From Gemmataceae bacterium (GTDB lineage Bacteria > Planctomycetota > Planctomycetia > Gemmatales > Gemmataceae): 9,341 bases of DNA. Made by a program: the position numbers and the translations under genes. Location: positions 1 through 9,341 of the forward strand of contig JANWVS010000043.1 of the NCBI GenBank assembly GCA_025056835.1. The letters run 5' to 3'. Shown piece after piece: positions 1 through 7,138 of the stretch (position 1 is its first letter; every line of letters starts with the position of its first letter). The notes under the pieces are model-generated. The model searched no databases. It was given only the letters and a program-made list of their open reading frames with translations, and had not been told where the DNA came from.

Positions 1-634
1 ATCGGGTTCCGGTAAATCGACGTTATTGAATTTGCTCGGTTGTCTAGATCGTCCGACCAGCGGCCGCTACTACCTCAATGATGAAGACGTTTCCGAAATG
101 GACGACGACCAACTTTCCGACATCCGCAGTCGCTACCTCGGCTTTATCTTCCAGTCGTACAACCTGCTTGCCCAATACACGGTCGTTGAAAACATCGCCG
201 TTCCACTCATGTACCAAGATAAACGCCTCGACGATGCTGCCCGCAGCCGCTGCATCAAACTGGCCGAGTTGGTGGGCCTGGGCAATCGCCTCGATCATCG
301 GCCCATGCAGCTCTCCGGTGGCCAACAACAGCGCGTGGCGATCGCTCGGGCCTTGGTCAATGATCCGCATGTGATTCTCGCTGACGAGCCGACCGGCAAC
401 CTCGACTCGCGCACCAGCGATGAAATCATGACGATGCTCACCAAGCTCAACGAAGCGGGCAAAACCATTATCATGGTGACCCACGAAAACGACATCGCCG
501 CCTGGGCCAAGCGCGTCATCCGCATGCGCGACGGCGTGATCGAAACCGACGAACTCAACGGCCAGCGGCGCTTCAGCGATGCCGAATTGTCGCCGAGCTT
601 TATGACCACGCTGAGCGACATCCTCGCCCATTAG
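1..634 (+). CDS. ABC transporter ATP-binding protein, MacB/LolD type (5' truncated by window edge)
   Basis: This is the nucleotide-binding subunit of an ABC transporter. It hydrolyses ATP on the cytoplasmic face to drive a partner permease, which is not in the window. The reading frame is open from base 2, and 210 residues are visible. Within them are the Walker A end SGSGKST (residues 1-7), the Q-loop FIFQSYNLL (about 48-56), the signature LSGGQQQR (104-111), Walker B VILADEP (124-130), the D-loop NLDS (133-136) and the switch histidine in VTHE (161). The pattern 'GCLD.P.SG', the 'LGFIFQ..NLL' Q-loop and '[10 protein letters not shown]' are typical of the MacB/LolD/FtsE group, which works with FtsX/MacB-type permeases on lipoproteins, peptides or macrolides. 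Only about 30-40 N-terminal residues should be missing. The next gene, pyrK, starts 33 bases on and is functionally unrelated. The permease and any adaptor would have to lie upstream. Family assignment is secure; the substrate cannot be told. Confidence 0.93.
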   Translation, partial: SGSGKSTLLNLLGCLDRPTSGRYYLNDEDVSEMDDDQLSDIRSRYLGFIFQSYNLLAQYTVVENIAVPLMYQDKRLDDAARSRCIKLAELVGLGNRLDHRPMQLSGGQQQRVAIARALVNDPHVILADEPTGNLDSRTSDEIMTMLTKLNEAGKTIIMVTHENDIAAWAKRVIRMRDGVIETDELNGQRRFSDAELSPSFMTTLSDILAH

Positions 635-667
635 AGCCAGGTCACGGTTGGAGACCCTGCCCCTACA

Positions 668-1510
668 ATGGCCTCCATGAACCCGTCCCCGCAGGTCGTG
701 CAAGGCCTAGTGTCGATCCTCGAACAGAAATCGCTTGCTCGCGACACCTATCTGCTCCGCTTGGAGGCGCCGTTGATCGGCCAGATGATTCGGCCCGGCC
801 AATTTGTCATGCTGCGCTTGTTGGGCGGCAACGACCCCTTGTTGGCCCGGCCGTTCGCCCTGTACGACACCGTGCTCGACGATCAAGGCCGGGTGATCGG
901 CATCGACATCGTTTATCTTGTCGTCGGCAAAGCCACGAGCCGACTCGCGCAACTGCGGGCCGGCGACACCGTGGAAATCTGGGGACCTTTGGGCAACGGC
1001 TTCCCTGAACCGGCTGGACCGCATGTCGTCCTGGTGGCCGGCGGTATTGGTCAAACGCCATTTCTGGCCCACGTTCGCGAGCTGCTTGGCGGCCGGGGCT
1101 ACGCAGGAGCGGCCGTCCGGCGTCGGGCGGAGTCGGTGCGCCTTTGTTACGGTGTGCGAACGCAAGCCTACGCGGCCGGGGTGGAGCAATTTCTCGCCGC
1201 CGGCGCCGAGGTGCTCTTGGCCAGCAACGACGGAACAATCGGCCATCATGGCTTCGTGACGGATTTGCTCGAGACGCTGCCGCGGCCCGACCATGTCTTT
1301 GGCTGCGGACCAGAACCAATGCTCCGCGAGTTGGCGCAAATCGCCAATCGACAAAGGCTGCGATGCCATCTCTCGTTGGAGACGCCGATGGCCTGCGGCG
1401 TCGGCATCTGTTACAGTTGCGCCGTGGCGATTAAGACCGACGCCGGTTGGGACTACCGCCGCGTCTGCGTCGACGGTCCCGTCTTCGACGCAGCCCAACT
1501 ACACTGGTGA
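668..1510 (+). CDS. pyrK: Dihydroorotate dehydrogenase electron transfer subunit PyrK
   Basis: PyrK passes electrons between NAD+ and the PyrD (class 1B) dihydroorotate dehydrogenase through FAD and a [2Fe-2S] cluster, in pyrimidine synthesis in the cytoplasm. The 280-residue protein has the ferredoxin-reductase fold in order: an N-terminal beta-barrel with the FAD motif RPFALY (61-66); a nucleotide-binding domain with VAGGIGQTP (123-131) and FGCGPEPML (211-219); and a C-terminal iron-sulfur segment with Cys243, Cys248, Cys251 and Cys267 (C-x4-C-x2-C-x15-C, starting ETPMACGVGICYSC). This cysteine pattern is characteristic of PyrK. Length is slightly above the usual ~250-265, partly from an Arg/Gly-rich stretch near 141-155. 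The ATG at 668 has GGAG at 650-653, rather far away (14 bases); the ATG at 677 is an alternative that removes three residues. No pyrD lies next to it. Related FNR-like subunits of other oxidoreductases are the main alternative, but less likely. Confidence 0.9.
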   Translation: MASMNPSPQVVQGLVSILEQKSLARDTYLLRLEAPLIGQMIRPGQFVMLRLLGGNDPLLARPFALYDTVLDDQGRVIGIDIVYLVVGKATSRLAQLRAGDTVEIWGPLGNGFPEPAGPHVVLVAGGIGQTPFLAHVRELLGGRGYAGAAVRRRAESVRLCYGVRTQAYAAGVEQFLAAGAEVLLASNDGTIGHHGFVTDLLETLPRPDHVFGCGPEPMLRELAQIANRQRLRCHLSLETPMACGVGICYSCAVAIKTDAGWDYRRVCVDGPVFDAAQLHW

Positions 1511-1566
1511 AAGCCCTTGCGCCTGCCGCCGCTGCGCTGCATGAAGTCGTCCCTCGTCGACACAAG

Positions 1567-1588
1567 TGCACGGTTCCTCCCCGTTGCA
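1567..1588. repeat. Short inverted repeat (stem-loop) downstream of pyrK
   Basis: TGCACGG (1567-1573) can pair with CCG-TGCA (1581-1583 and 1585-1588) with one bulged T and a 7-base loop. It lies 57 bases after the pyrK stop, in the 233-base gap before the next gene, and could stabilise or end the pyrK transcript. No T-tract follows, so it is not a classical intrinsic terminator and may be chance in GC-rich DNA. I saw no other convincing signal in 1511-1743. Confidence 0.2.
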
Positions 1589-1743
1589 GACGGCCCTTGG
1601 TGGAAACTGCCACATATCCGCTGGTAGGTTGCTGGGCGCCGCCCTATCATGGCTAGAAGCTGCGCGCCCGGGGCTACGGCGCTGCCGACGCGGCTCGCGG
1701 CGATCGTCGAACGCATGGCGGCGTTGCGGAAAGGCACAGAATC

Positions 1744-3534
1744 ATGCGGAAATGGATTCCAATCGCCGGAATAGTCATCGCGATCTCGGGCTTGCGGAGT
1801 GGGGCCTATGTCGAGGTTCCCTACTCCATGGGGCGCGTCTTGGCGGAATCAACGAACGTCGTTTTGATTGAGGTCCAGCAGGTCAACAAAGAACGCAATC
1901 TCATCATCTACAAGAAGCTCAAAGACCTCAAGGGCCAGCACCCCGAACAGATCATCAAGCACAACATCGGCAAGAACGGCTTTCACCCCCGCGAGTGGCA
2001 ATACGTGATGGCCTGGGCCGAGCCGGGCAAGAGAGCGGTTTTCTTCCACAATGGCGGCGCCAGCGAGACTTGCATCGGTACGTATTGGTACCAGGCCTAC
2101 AAAGGCGGCGACTGGTGGGCCATGAGCCACGGCGAGCCGTACCTGTTGCGCACCTACTGCGGCGACGTCGACCGGCTGGCCGAGGCCGTCTCTGCCATGC
2201 TGCAAGGCAAGGAAGTCGCCCTGCCGTGCATGGTGGACGGCAACCGCGAACAGATCCAGCTCCGCAAGGGGAAAATGCAAATCCTCCGAGCGAGCCTGAA
2301 GATCCAGGACTACAATCCCAAGCGCGACTTTCTCGGCTTCGGCGCCGACTTGGTGGATATTCCGCAATTCAAAACGATCGTGGTCCTCGAGGAGAGCAGC
2401 GGGGGGTGGAAGTTCCTGCCGGCTGCCAAGGTGCAAAGCCAGGGCACGGGCTGGACCGCTTGGGACTACGACGACTCCGCTTGGCAGCGCGGCAAGGCGC
2501 CGATCGGTTACGGCGAAGAAGAGATTGCCAAGCGCCGTGGTACCACGATCGACCTCAAAGGCCGGAGTATGGTCTTCCGTCGAGAATTTCTTGTTTCGGC
2601 CGATCTGCTCCAACAAAAGGACGTCACCTTCCGCGTCGGAGTCGCCAGCGACGACAGCGCCGTCGTCTATCTCAACGGCACCGTCATCGACCAGGATCCC
2701 GAGGCCGATCATGAATTCGCGTACTGGAACCGCGAGATCGAACTGAAACCGCAACAATTGCGCGCCGGCCGCAACGTCATCGCCGCCTTGGTCAGGAACG
2801 CTCCGCAAAGCTCCGACTTGTATTTCGACATGGAAGTGGCCGCCCTCATTCCGATCCCCAAGAAAGTCGCCAAGGGTGGGCCGCCGATTGCGGCCAAGAC
2901 CGGTCCGGGAAAAACTCCCGCGTTGCCGGAAGAGAAACTGCCGCCGGAACTGGTCATCGACCGCCAGCGGCGAATGGTCTCCCTGCCCTGCACCGTTGCC
3001 CCGCGAAAGCTGCCGCATTTGAAGGACATTTACCCGATCGAAGTCGTGGCGACTTTGCCGCATCCCCAAGGGCAGAAGGCCCACGAGACCATCGTCAATT
3101 TTCAGGGAATTCGCCCAAGCATGGTCCACCGCGCCTTGCTGGAGTTGAATTTGAAACCGGGCGCGCCGGCCCGCGGCGAAGACGCCAAGCCGACCGGACC
3201 GGAAGTGGAAGTTTACTTCGAGACCGTCGGCCCCATGCCGCAGCGCTGGCCTATCGACGGCGTCTTGCTCGACACGCGCACCGGCAAGCCGCCGCCGCCG
3301 TTGACCTGGCGCTTCACCGGCTCGGCTTTTCGACAGCCTGATCCGGAAAAAGATGAGTTCGTCTATGGCGCCAACGTCACCGGCACGTTAATTACGATTT
3401 TCCCGGTGACCGACGAAACCGTCATCCAGGCCGAGGTGTCGCTGGCCAACGAAGGCGTCTGGCGGCTGGAAGTGAATCCCAAGGTCCTGCCCAAGGAAGG
3501 CGCCTCGGGGCGGCTCGTGATCCGCGCCAAGTAG
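1744..3534 (+). CDS. Exported multidomain protein: unknown N-terminal region, jelly-roll-like domain, YdjY-like C-terminal domain
   Basis: Function is unknown. The 596-residue product starts with a signal-peptide-like segment (Arg-Lys, then a hydrophobic run, about 1-22), so it is probably exported. Residues about 23-190 form a region I do not recognise, with three Cys (110, 139, 162) and many Trp/Tyr. Residues about 208-367 resemble the galactose-binding-like jelly roll appended to secreted enzymes and surface proteins: GWTAWDYDDSAWQRGKAPIG (236-255), FRREF (278-282), then SDDSAVVYLNG (302-312) and the AGRNVIAALV strand (341-350). A Pro/Lys/Gly-rich linker follows (370-400). Residues 401-596 match the YdjY-type family: HETI (447-450), VHRALLEL (461-468), KPGAP (471-475), WRFTGS (522-527), YGANVTGTLI (541-550) and DETV (557-560). 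The start is supported by AAAGG at 1730-1734, 9 bases before the ATG. No catalytic residues are evident. A binding or scaffold role at the envelope is inference only. Confidence 0.85.
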   Translation: MRKWIPIAGIVIAISGLRSGAYVEVPYSMGRVLAESTNVVLIEVQQVNKERNLIIYKKLKDLKGQHPEQIIKHNIGKNGFHPREWQYVMAWAEPGKRAVFFHNGGASETCIGTYWYQAYKGGDWWAMSHGEPYLLRTYCGDVDRLAEAVSAMLQGKEVALPCMVDGNREQIQLRKGKMQILRASLKIQDYNPKRDFLGFGADLVDIPQFKTIVVLEESSGGWKFLPAAKVQSQGTGWTAWDYDDSAWQRGKAPIGYGEEEIAKRRGTTIDLKGRSMVFRREFLVSADLLQQKDVTFRVGVASDDSAVVYLNGTVIDQDPEADHEFAYWNREIELKPQQLRAGRNVIAALVRNAPQSSDLYFDMEVAALIPIPKKVAKGGPPIAAKTGPGKTPALPEEKLPPELVIDRQRRMVSLPCTVAPRKLPHLKDIYPIEVVATLPHPQGQKAHETIVNFQGIRPSMVHRALLELNLKPGAPARGEDAKPTGPEVEVYFETVGPMPQRWPIDGVLLDTRTGKPPPPLTWRFTGSAFRQPDPEKDEFVYGANVTGTLITIFPVTDETVIQAEVSLANEGVWRLEVNPKVLPKEGASGRLVIRAK

Positions 3535-3535
3535 T

Positions 3536-3575
3536 GTTCCGTCGGCCAGCGCGCAGGCTTGGTGCTGGGCGGAAC
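3536..3575. repeat. Imperfect inverted repeat between the YdjY-like gene and the RND gene
   Basis: GTTCCG (3536-3541) is the exact reverse complement of CGGAAC (3570-3575). Inside it, CCAGC (3546-3550) pairs with GCTGG (3564-3568), leaving a 13-base loop and an asymmetric internal loop (four bases against one). It begins one base after the stop codon at 3532-3534, where a transcript terminator or 3'-end stabiliser would sit. No T-run follows, so intrinsic termination is doubtful. Confidence 0.3.
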
Positions 3576-3588
3576 CGGGAAGTACAAT
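3559..3588 (+). promoter_or_regulatory. Candidate sigma70-like promoter before the RND gene
   Basis: TACAAT (3583-3588) matches the -10 consensus at five of six positions, and TTGGTG (3559-3564) matches the -35 at three of six, with an 18-base spacer. Transcription would start near 3595, only about 7 bases before the ATG at 3602. That fits the absence of a Shine-Dalgarno sequence there: the only purine run, GGGAAG at 3577-3582, is too far from the ATG. The -35 half lies inside the 3' arm of the upstream inverted repeat. Such weak matches are common by chance. Confidence 0.25.
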
Positions 3589-3601
3589 TGCGTTCCTCGC
3601 C

Positions 3602-6600
3602 ATGAGCCTCAGCGATCTCAGCATCAAGAACCCGGTCTTTGCCGTGATGCTGTCGGCGGCGATGCTGGTGTTCGGCTATCTGGGCTATCGCGACCTGGGC
3701 ATCAGCCAATTTCCTGAGCTGGATTTTCCCGTCGTCAACGTCACCACCTACCGCGAAGCTGCTTTGCCCGAGACGATGGACTCCGACGTGACCGACATCA
3801 TCGAAGACGCCGTGTCGGTCGTCGAAGGCATCGACTACATGACTTCCCAGAGCAGCCAAGGCGTCAGCGTGGTGACGATCTTTTTTCACTTGTACCGCGA
3901 CATTGATGCCGCCATGCAAGACGTGCAAAACGCCGTGGCCGCGGCCATGCAGCGTTTGCCAACCGACATCGACCCCCCCGTCGTCAGCAAGGTCAATTTC
4001 AACAAGTTTCCGGTGATGTGGTTGTCGTGCCACGGTACGCGGCCGTTGCCGGAATTGAGCCGGTTTGTCGACGACCACCTCAAGCGGCACATTCAGGGCA
4101 TTCCCGGCGTCGGCGGCGTTATGTACGGCGGACTGCGGGCCCGCAACATGCGTATCTGGCTCGACCGCACCAAACTCCAGGCCTACCATCTCGACCCCGT
4201 GGACGTGATGCAGGCCGTGCGGGCGGAACACATCGAAAAACCGGCCGGCTATCTGCAAAGCGACACCCGCGAACTGAACGTGCGGACCATGGGCGAGGGA
4301 CGCACCGTCGAGGACTTTGAGCAACTGCCGGTTAGTAAGTTCGGCGGCCAGATCATCCGGCTGCGCGACGTCGCGGTGATCGAGGATGGACTGGAGGACC
4401 GCCGCAGCCTGGCGCGCTTCAACAGCCAGCCGACGGTGGGAGTGGGAGTGATGCGGGCCATGGGAGCCAACGTGGTCCAGGTGTGCAACGAGGTCAAGCA
4501 GCGCCTGCCGGAGTTGCGCAAGTTATTGCCGCCGGGAATGGAACTGAGCATTTCGACCGATTTTTCCCTGTTCATCATCGACGACATCGAGGAGGTCAAG
4601 GAGGCGATGCTGCTGGGGATCGCACTGACGGCCCTGGTAACCTTCTTCTTCCTCGGCGCCATTGGTCCGACGCTCAATGTCTGCATTTCGATACCGACCT
4701 CGCTGATCGGCACGTTTTTGGCCATCAAGTGGTTTGGTTTCACCATCAACTTCATGACGCTCCTGGCGCTGTCGTTATCGGTCGGCGTCGTCGTGGACGA
4801 CGCGATCCTGGTGCTTGAGAACATCTACCGGCGGCGGGAACACGGCGAAGACAAGCGCACGGCGGCGCTGCTCGGCGCTCGCGAGATCACGTTCGCCGCG
4901 GTGGCCGCCACGTTTTCGATCATCGCCATCTTCATACCCGTGGCGTTTCTCAAGGGGTCGATCGGTCGGTTCTTCATTCAATTTGCGGTGACCACGACCG
5001 CCGCCGTGCTCTTATCGTTAGTCATTTCCCTGACGATCACGCCGATGCTGTGCGCCTACTTCCTGAACGTCAAGGAACTGCGCCGGCCCCGGCCGCGGCC
5101 GCGTCCCTGGCGACTGGCTTGCCTCGCCGGTTGTCTCGTGGTGCTGCTGGGCAATGGCCTGCGCCTGACGGCAACCGCCTGGCCCGAAGCCGCGGCTTGG
5201 GCCTGGTGGCCCGTGGCCTTGGGGACATCGTGGGCGCCGGCGTCGTGGCATTGGCCGACGTTGCCGCGCTGGCACGAACTGGCCTGGTGGTGGCAGGCCC
5301 TCGGCGCCGTGGCCGCGTCGGGCGTGGAATTTGCCGCGGCGGCGGCCATCGTCCGCTTCGGCAACGTGGTTTACTGGTTTCTCGACCGGTTCGTTTTGCA
5401 ACTGCTTTTGATCCGGCCGACCGACTGGCTCCTGGCCCAAACGGCGCGAACCTACCGTTGGGCGCTCGACCAAGCCTTGCGGCACCAGTGGTGGGTGATT
5501 CCCGCCAGCGGCGGGCTGGCGGCCTCGGCCCTGGTTTTCGTGTTCGGCATCGACCTTCCGACACCGTGGGGTCGCGCGACCATCAAACCGATCGGAACAG
5601 AATTGGTGCCCAGCGAAGACCAGAATCGGCTGCTGGTCAACGTCATCTGCCCCGTCGGCAGCAGTATCGACTATGTCGACGACATGCTCGCCAAGGGGGA
5701 AAAAATCTTGCGGCAGCTGGTCGATCCCGTTACCGGCGAGCCAGTCGTGGCGACCTATTTCACGGCCGTGTCGATGCGGCCCGGCCAACTGGTCAGCGAG
5801 GGAATCATTTTCGTTCGCCTGATACCGCCGGTGGCCGACGACGGCCGCACCCTCCGCACCCTTCATCAGAACGACATCATCGCTCAGATTCGAAAGTTGT
5901 GCAACGCCGTGCCCGGCATGCGGGCCGTGGTACTGGACTTGTCGACGCAGGGATTCACGGCCACGCGCGGCTACCCGGTGGATTTCGCCGTGCAAGGCCC
6001 CGACTGGTCTAAGGTGACGGAATTTGCCGAGCGCATCCGCCACCGGCTCCTCGAATGCGAGGCGGTCACCGACGTCAACAGCGATTATCGCCCCGGTATG
6101 CCTGAGGTCCACGTCGTGCCCGACGCGATCAAGGCCGGCGAGTTGGGGGTGCCTGTGTCGCGCATCGCTTACGCTATCAACGTCGCTGTTGGCGGCCAGC
6201 GCAATGGCCGGTTCACCGACCTCGAGAAGCGCTACGACGTCCGCGTGCGTCTGCTTGAGAGCCAGCGTTCCTCGCCGGATCAGCTTGATGATTTGTATGT
6301 GAAAAACGATCAGGGCAAACTCATCGCCCTGCGCGACGTCGTCCGCCGTGAAACAATCTCGATGCTGCCGGTCATCAATCGCTACAACCACATGCGCAAG
6401 GTGCAGTTGACAGCCAATACGGCCCCCGGCGTCCCCCAAGGCGAAGCCCTGAATCGGGCATTGGAGATTGTCGACGAGGTCCGGGAGGAGATGGAGCTGC
6501 CGCCAGCCTATCGTGTCGTCGTGCTGGGCAACGCCCAAGCCATGCAGGAGACGCTCGACAGCCTGTGGTGGGCCTTGGCCTTGGGCTTCATCGTGGCCGC

Positions 6601-7138
6601 GATGATCTTGGGGGTGCAATTCAACTCCTTCGTGCATCCCTTCACGGTGTTGCTGGCCGTGCCCTTTGGCGTGACGGGCGCCTTGGCGACGTTGTGGTGG
6701 TGCGGCGATCGGCTGAATTTCATGAGCATGATCGGCATGGTGCTGCTCGCCGGTCTGGTCAAGAAGAACTCGATCATCCTCGTCGACTATACGAATCAAT
6801 TGCGGGCCGAGGGGCTGGGACTGCGAGAAGCGGTGCTGACGGCGTGCCCGGTCCGTCTGCGGCCGATTTTGATGACGACTTTTGCCACCGTCGCCGCCGC
6901 TTTGCCGCTGGCATTAGGGTTGGGGCCGGGGGCAGAAACACGAGCGCCGCTGGCGCGGAGCATCATTGGCGGAATCACCCTGTCCACGCTGGTGACGTTG
7001 ATCATCGTGCCGATCTTCTACGTGTTGTTTGATCGGTTCGGCTCGTGGGTCTGCCGTCTCGCCGAACGCCCCACCCCCGCCGCGGACGCCGACAGCCAAA
7101 CGAAGCGGCCTGATACGGCGACGCCGCCCCAGCGTTAG
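3602..7138 (+). CDS. RND-family multidrug efflux pump, AcrB/HAE1-like, with an atypical Trp-rich membrane insertion
   Basis: This is an inner-membrane, proton-driven RND transporter of the hydrophobe/amphiphile efflux type. Such pumps work as trimers, moving compounds from periplasm or membrane through an adaptor and outer-membrane channel. Of its 1178 residues, TM1 is about 12-29. The first periplasmic part runs to about 330, with the pore-domain stretch SQSSQGVSVVTI (82-93) and 'QDVQNAV'. TM2-TM6 are about 336-487, with the proton-relay pair Asp399-Asp400 in VGVVVDDAIL of TM4. After TM7 (about 631-650) the second periplasmic part has GTELVPSEDQ (665-674). TM8-TM12 are about 985-1143, with Lys1055-Asn1056 in TM10 (equivalent of AcrB Lys940). 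All key relay residues are present, so it should be active. It exceeds the usual ~1030-1060 residues mainly through an insertion at about 491-590 (separate entry). No adaptor or TolC-like gene flanks it. Its stop overlaps the stop of the convergent gene. Substrate unknown. Confidence 0.93.
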   Translation: MSLSDLSIKNPVFAVMLSAAMLVFGYLGYRDLGISQFPELDFPVVNVTTYREAALPETMDSDVTDIIEDAVSVVEGIDYMTSQSSQGVSVVTIFFHLYRDIDAAMQDVQNAVAAAMQRLPTDIDPPVVSKVNFNKFPVMWLSCHGTRPLPELSRFVDDHLKRHIQGIPGVGGVMYGGLRARNMRIWLDRTKLQAYHLDPVDVMQAVRAEHIEKPAGYLQSDTRELNVRTMGEGRTVEDFEQLPVSKFGGQIIRLRDVAVIEDGLEDRRSLARFNSQPTVGVGVMRAMGANVVQVCNEVKQRLPELRKLLPPGMELSISTDFSLFIIDDIEEVKEAMLLGIALTALVTFFFLGAIGPTLNVCISIPTSLIGTFLAIKWFGFTINFMTLLALSLSVGVVVDDAILVLENIYRRREHGEDKRTAALLGAREITFAAVAATFSIIAIFIPVAFLKGSIGRFFIQFAVTTTAAVLLSLVISLTITPMLCAYFLNVKELRRPRPRPRPWRLACLAGCLVVLLGNGLRLTATAWPEAAAWAWWPVALGTSWAPASWHWPTLPRWHELAWWWQALGAVAASGVEFAAAAAIVRFGNVVYWFLDRFVLQLLLIRPTDWLLAQTARTYRWALDQALRHQWWVIPASGGLAASALVFVFGIDLPTPWGRATIKPIGTELVPSEDQNRLLVNVICPVGSSIDYVDDMLAKGEKILRQLVDPVTGEPVVATYFTAVSMRPGQLVSEGIIFVRLIPPVADDGRTLRTLHQNDIIAQIRKLCNAVPGMRAVVLDLSTQGFTATRGYPVDFAVQGPDWSKVTEFAERIRHRLLECEAVTDVNSDYRPGMPEVHVVPDAIKAGELGVPVSRIAYAINVAVGGQRNGRFTDLEKRYDVRVRLLESQRSSPDQLDDLYVKNDQGKLIALRDVVRRETISMLPVINRYNHMRKVQLTANTAPGVPQGEALNRALEIVDEVREEMELPPAYRVVVLGNAQAMQETLDSLWWALALGFIVAAMILGVQFNSFVHPFTVLLAVPFGVTGALATLWWCGDRLNFMSMIGMVLLAGLVKKNSIILVDYTNQLRAEGLGLREAVLTACPVRLRPILMTTFATVAAALPLALGLGPGAETRAPLARSIIGGITLSTLVTLIIVPIFYVLFDRFGSWVCRLAERPTPAADADSQTKRPDTATPPQR
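5072..5371 (+). other. Trp-rich, membrane-like insertion inside the RND pump (TM6-TM7 linker)
   Basis: This is a sub-region of the RND gene, about residues 491-590. In AcrB-type pumps, the end of TM6 (here TPMLCAYFL, 480-488) and the conserved segment before TM7 (here TYRWALDQALRHQWW, 617-631) are joined by a short cytoplasmic linker of a few tens of residues; here they are about 130 apart. The extra part begins with an Arg-Pro repeat (494-502), followed by a hydrophobic run (504-522), a Trp-rich stretch (11 Trp between 527 and 564, including AWAWW and AWWWQ), then an Ala-rich hydrophobic run (565-590). Two added helices would keep the topology even, making a 14-helix pump, with the Trp-rich part on the periplasmic side. 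Codon choice matches the flanking gene and the frame is continuous, so a sequencing frameshift is not suggested. Confidence 0.7.

Noticed and set aside
664..669. TACAAT resembling a -10 box at the pyrK start
   Set aside because: It overlaps the start codon, and no -35-like sequence lies 16-18 bases upstream. It would only make sense with a leaderless start at the ATG at 677, which I cannot support.
1645..1650. TATCAT as a -10 box before the 596-residue protein gene
   Set aside because: There is no reasonable -35 at the right spacing, so it is too weak to call.
1649..1774. A 41-codon frame upstream of and overlapping the start of the 596-residue protein gene
   Set aside because: There is no ribosome-binding site, no recognisable motif, and short open frames are expected by chance in GC-rich DNA.
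1849..3129. A 426-codon open frame on the - strand opposite the 596-residue protein
   Set aside because: The + strand protein has a signal peptide and two recognisable domains; the antisense product has no motif.
5050..6012. Possible compensating frameshifts causing the Trp-rich segment of the RND pump
   Set aside because: The alternate + frame here yields Arg/Gly/Ala-rich protein with no RND similarity. The in-frame version has normal codon choice and plausible hydrophobic segments, so the insert looks real.
5018..6799. A 593-codon open frame on the - strand inside the RND gene
   Set aside because: The + strand carries an unbroken, clearly recognisable RND pump. The antisense product is His/Asp/Gln/Gly-rich without any domain, as expected opposite a GC-rich gene.
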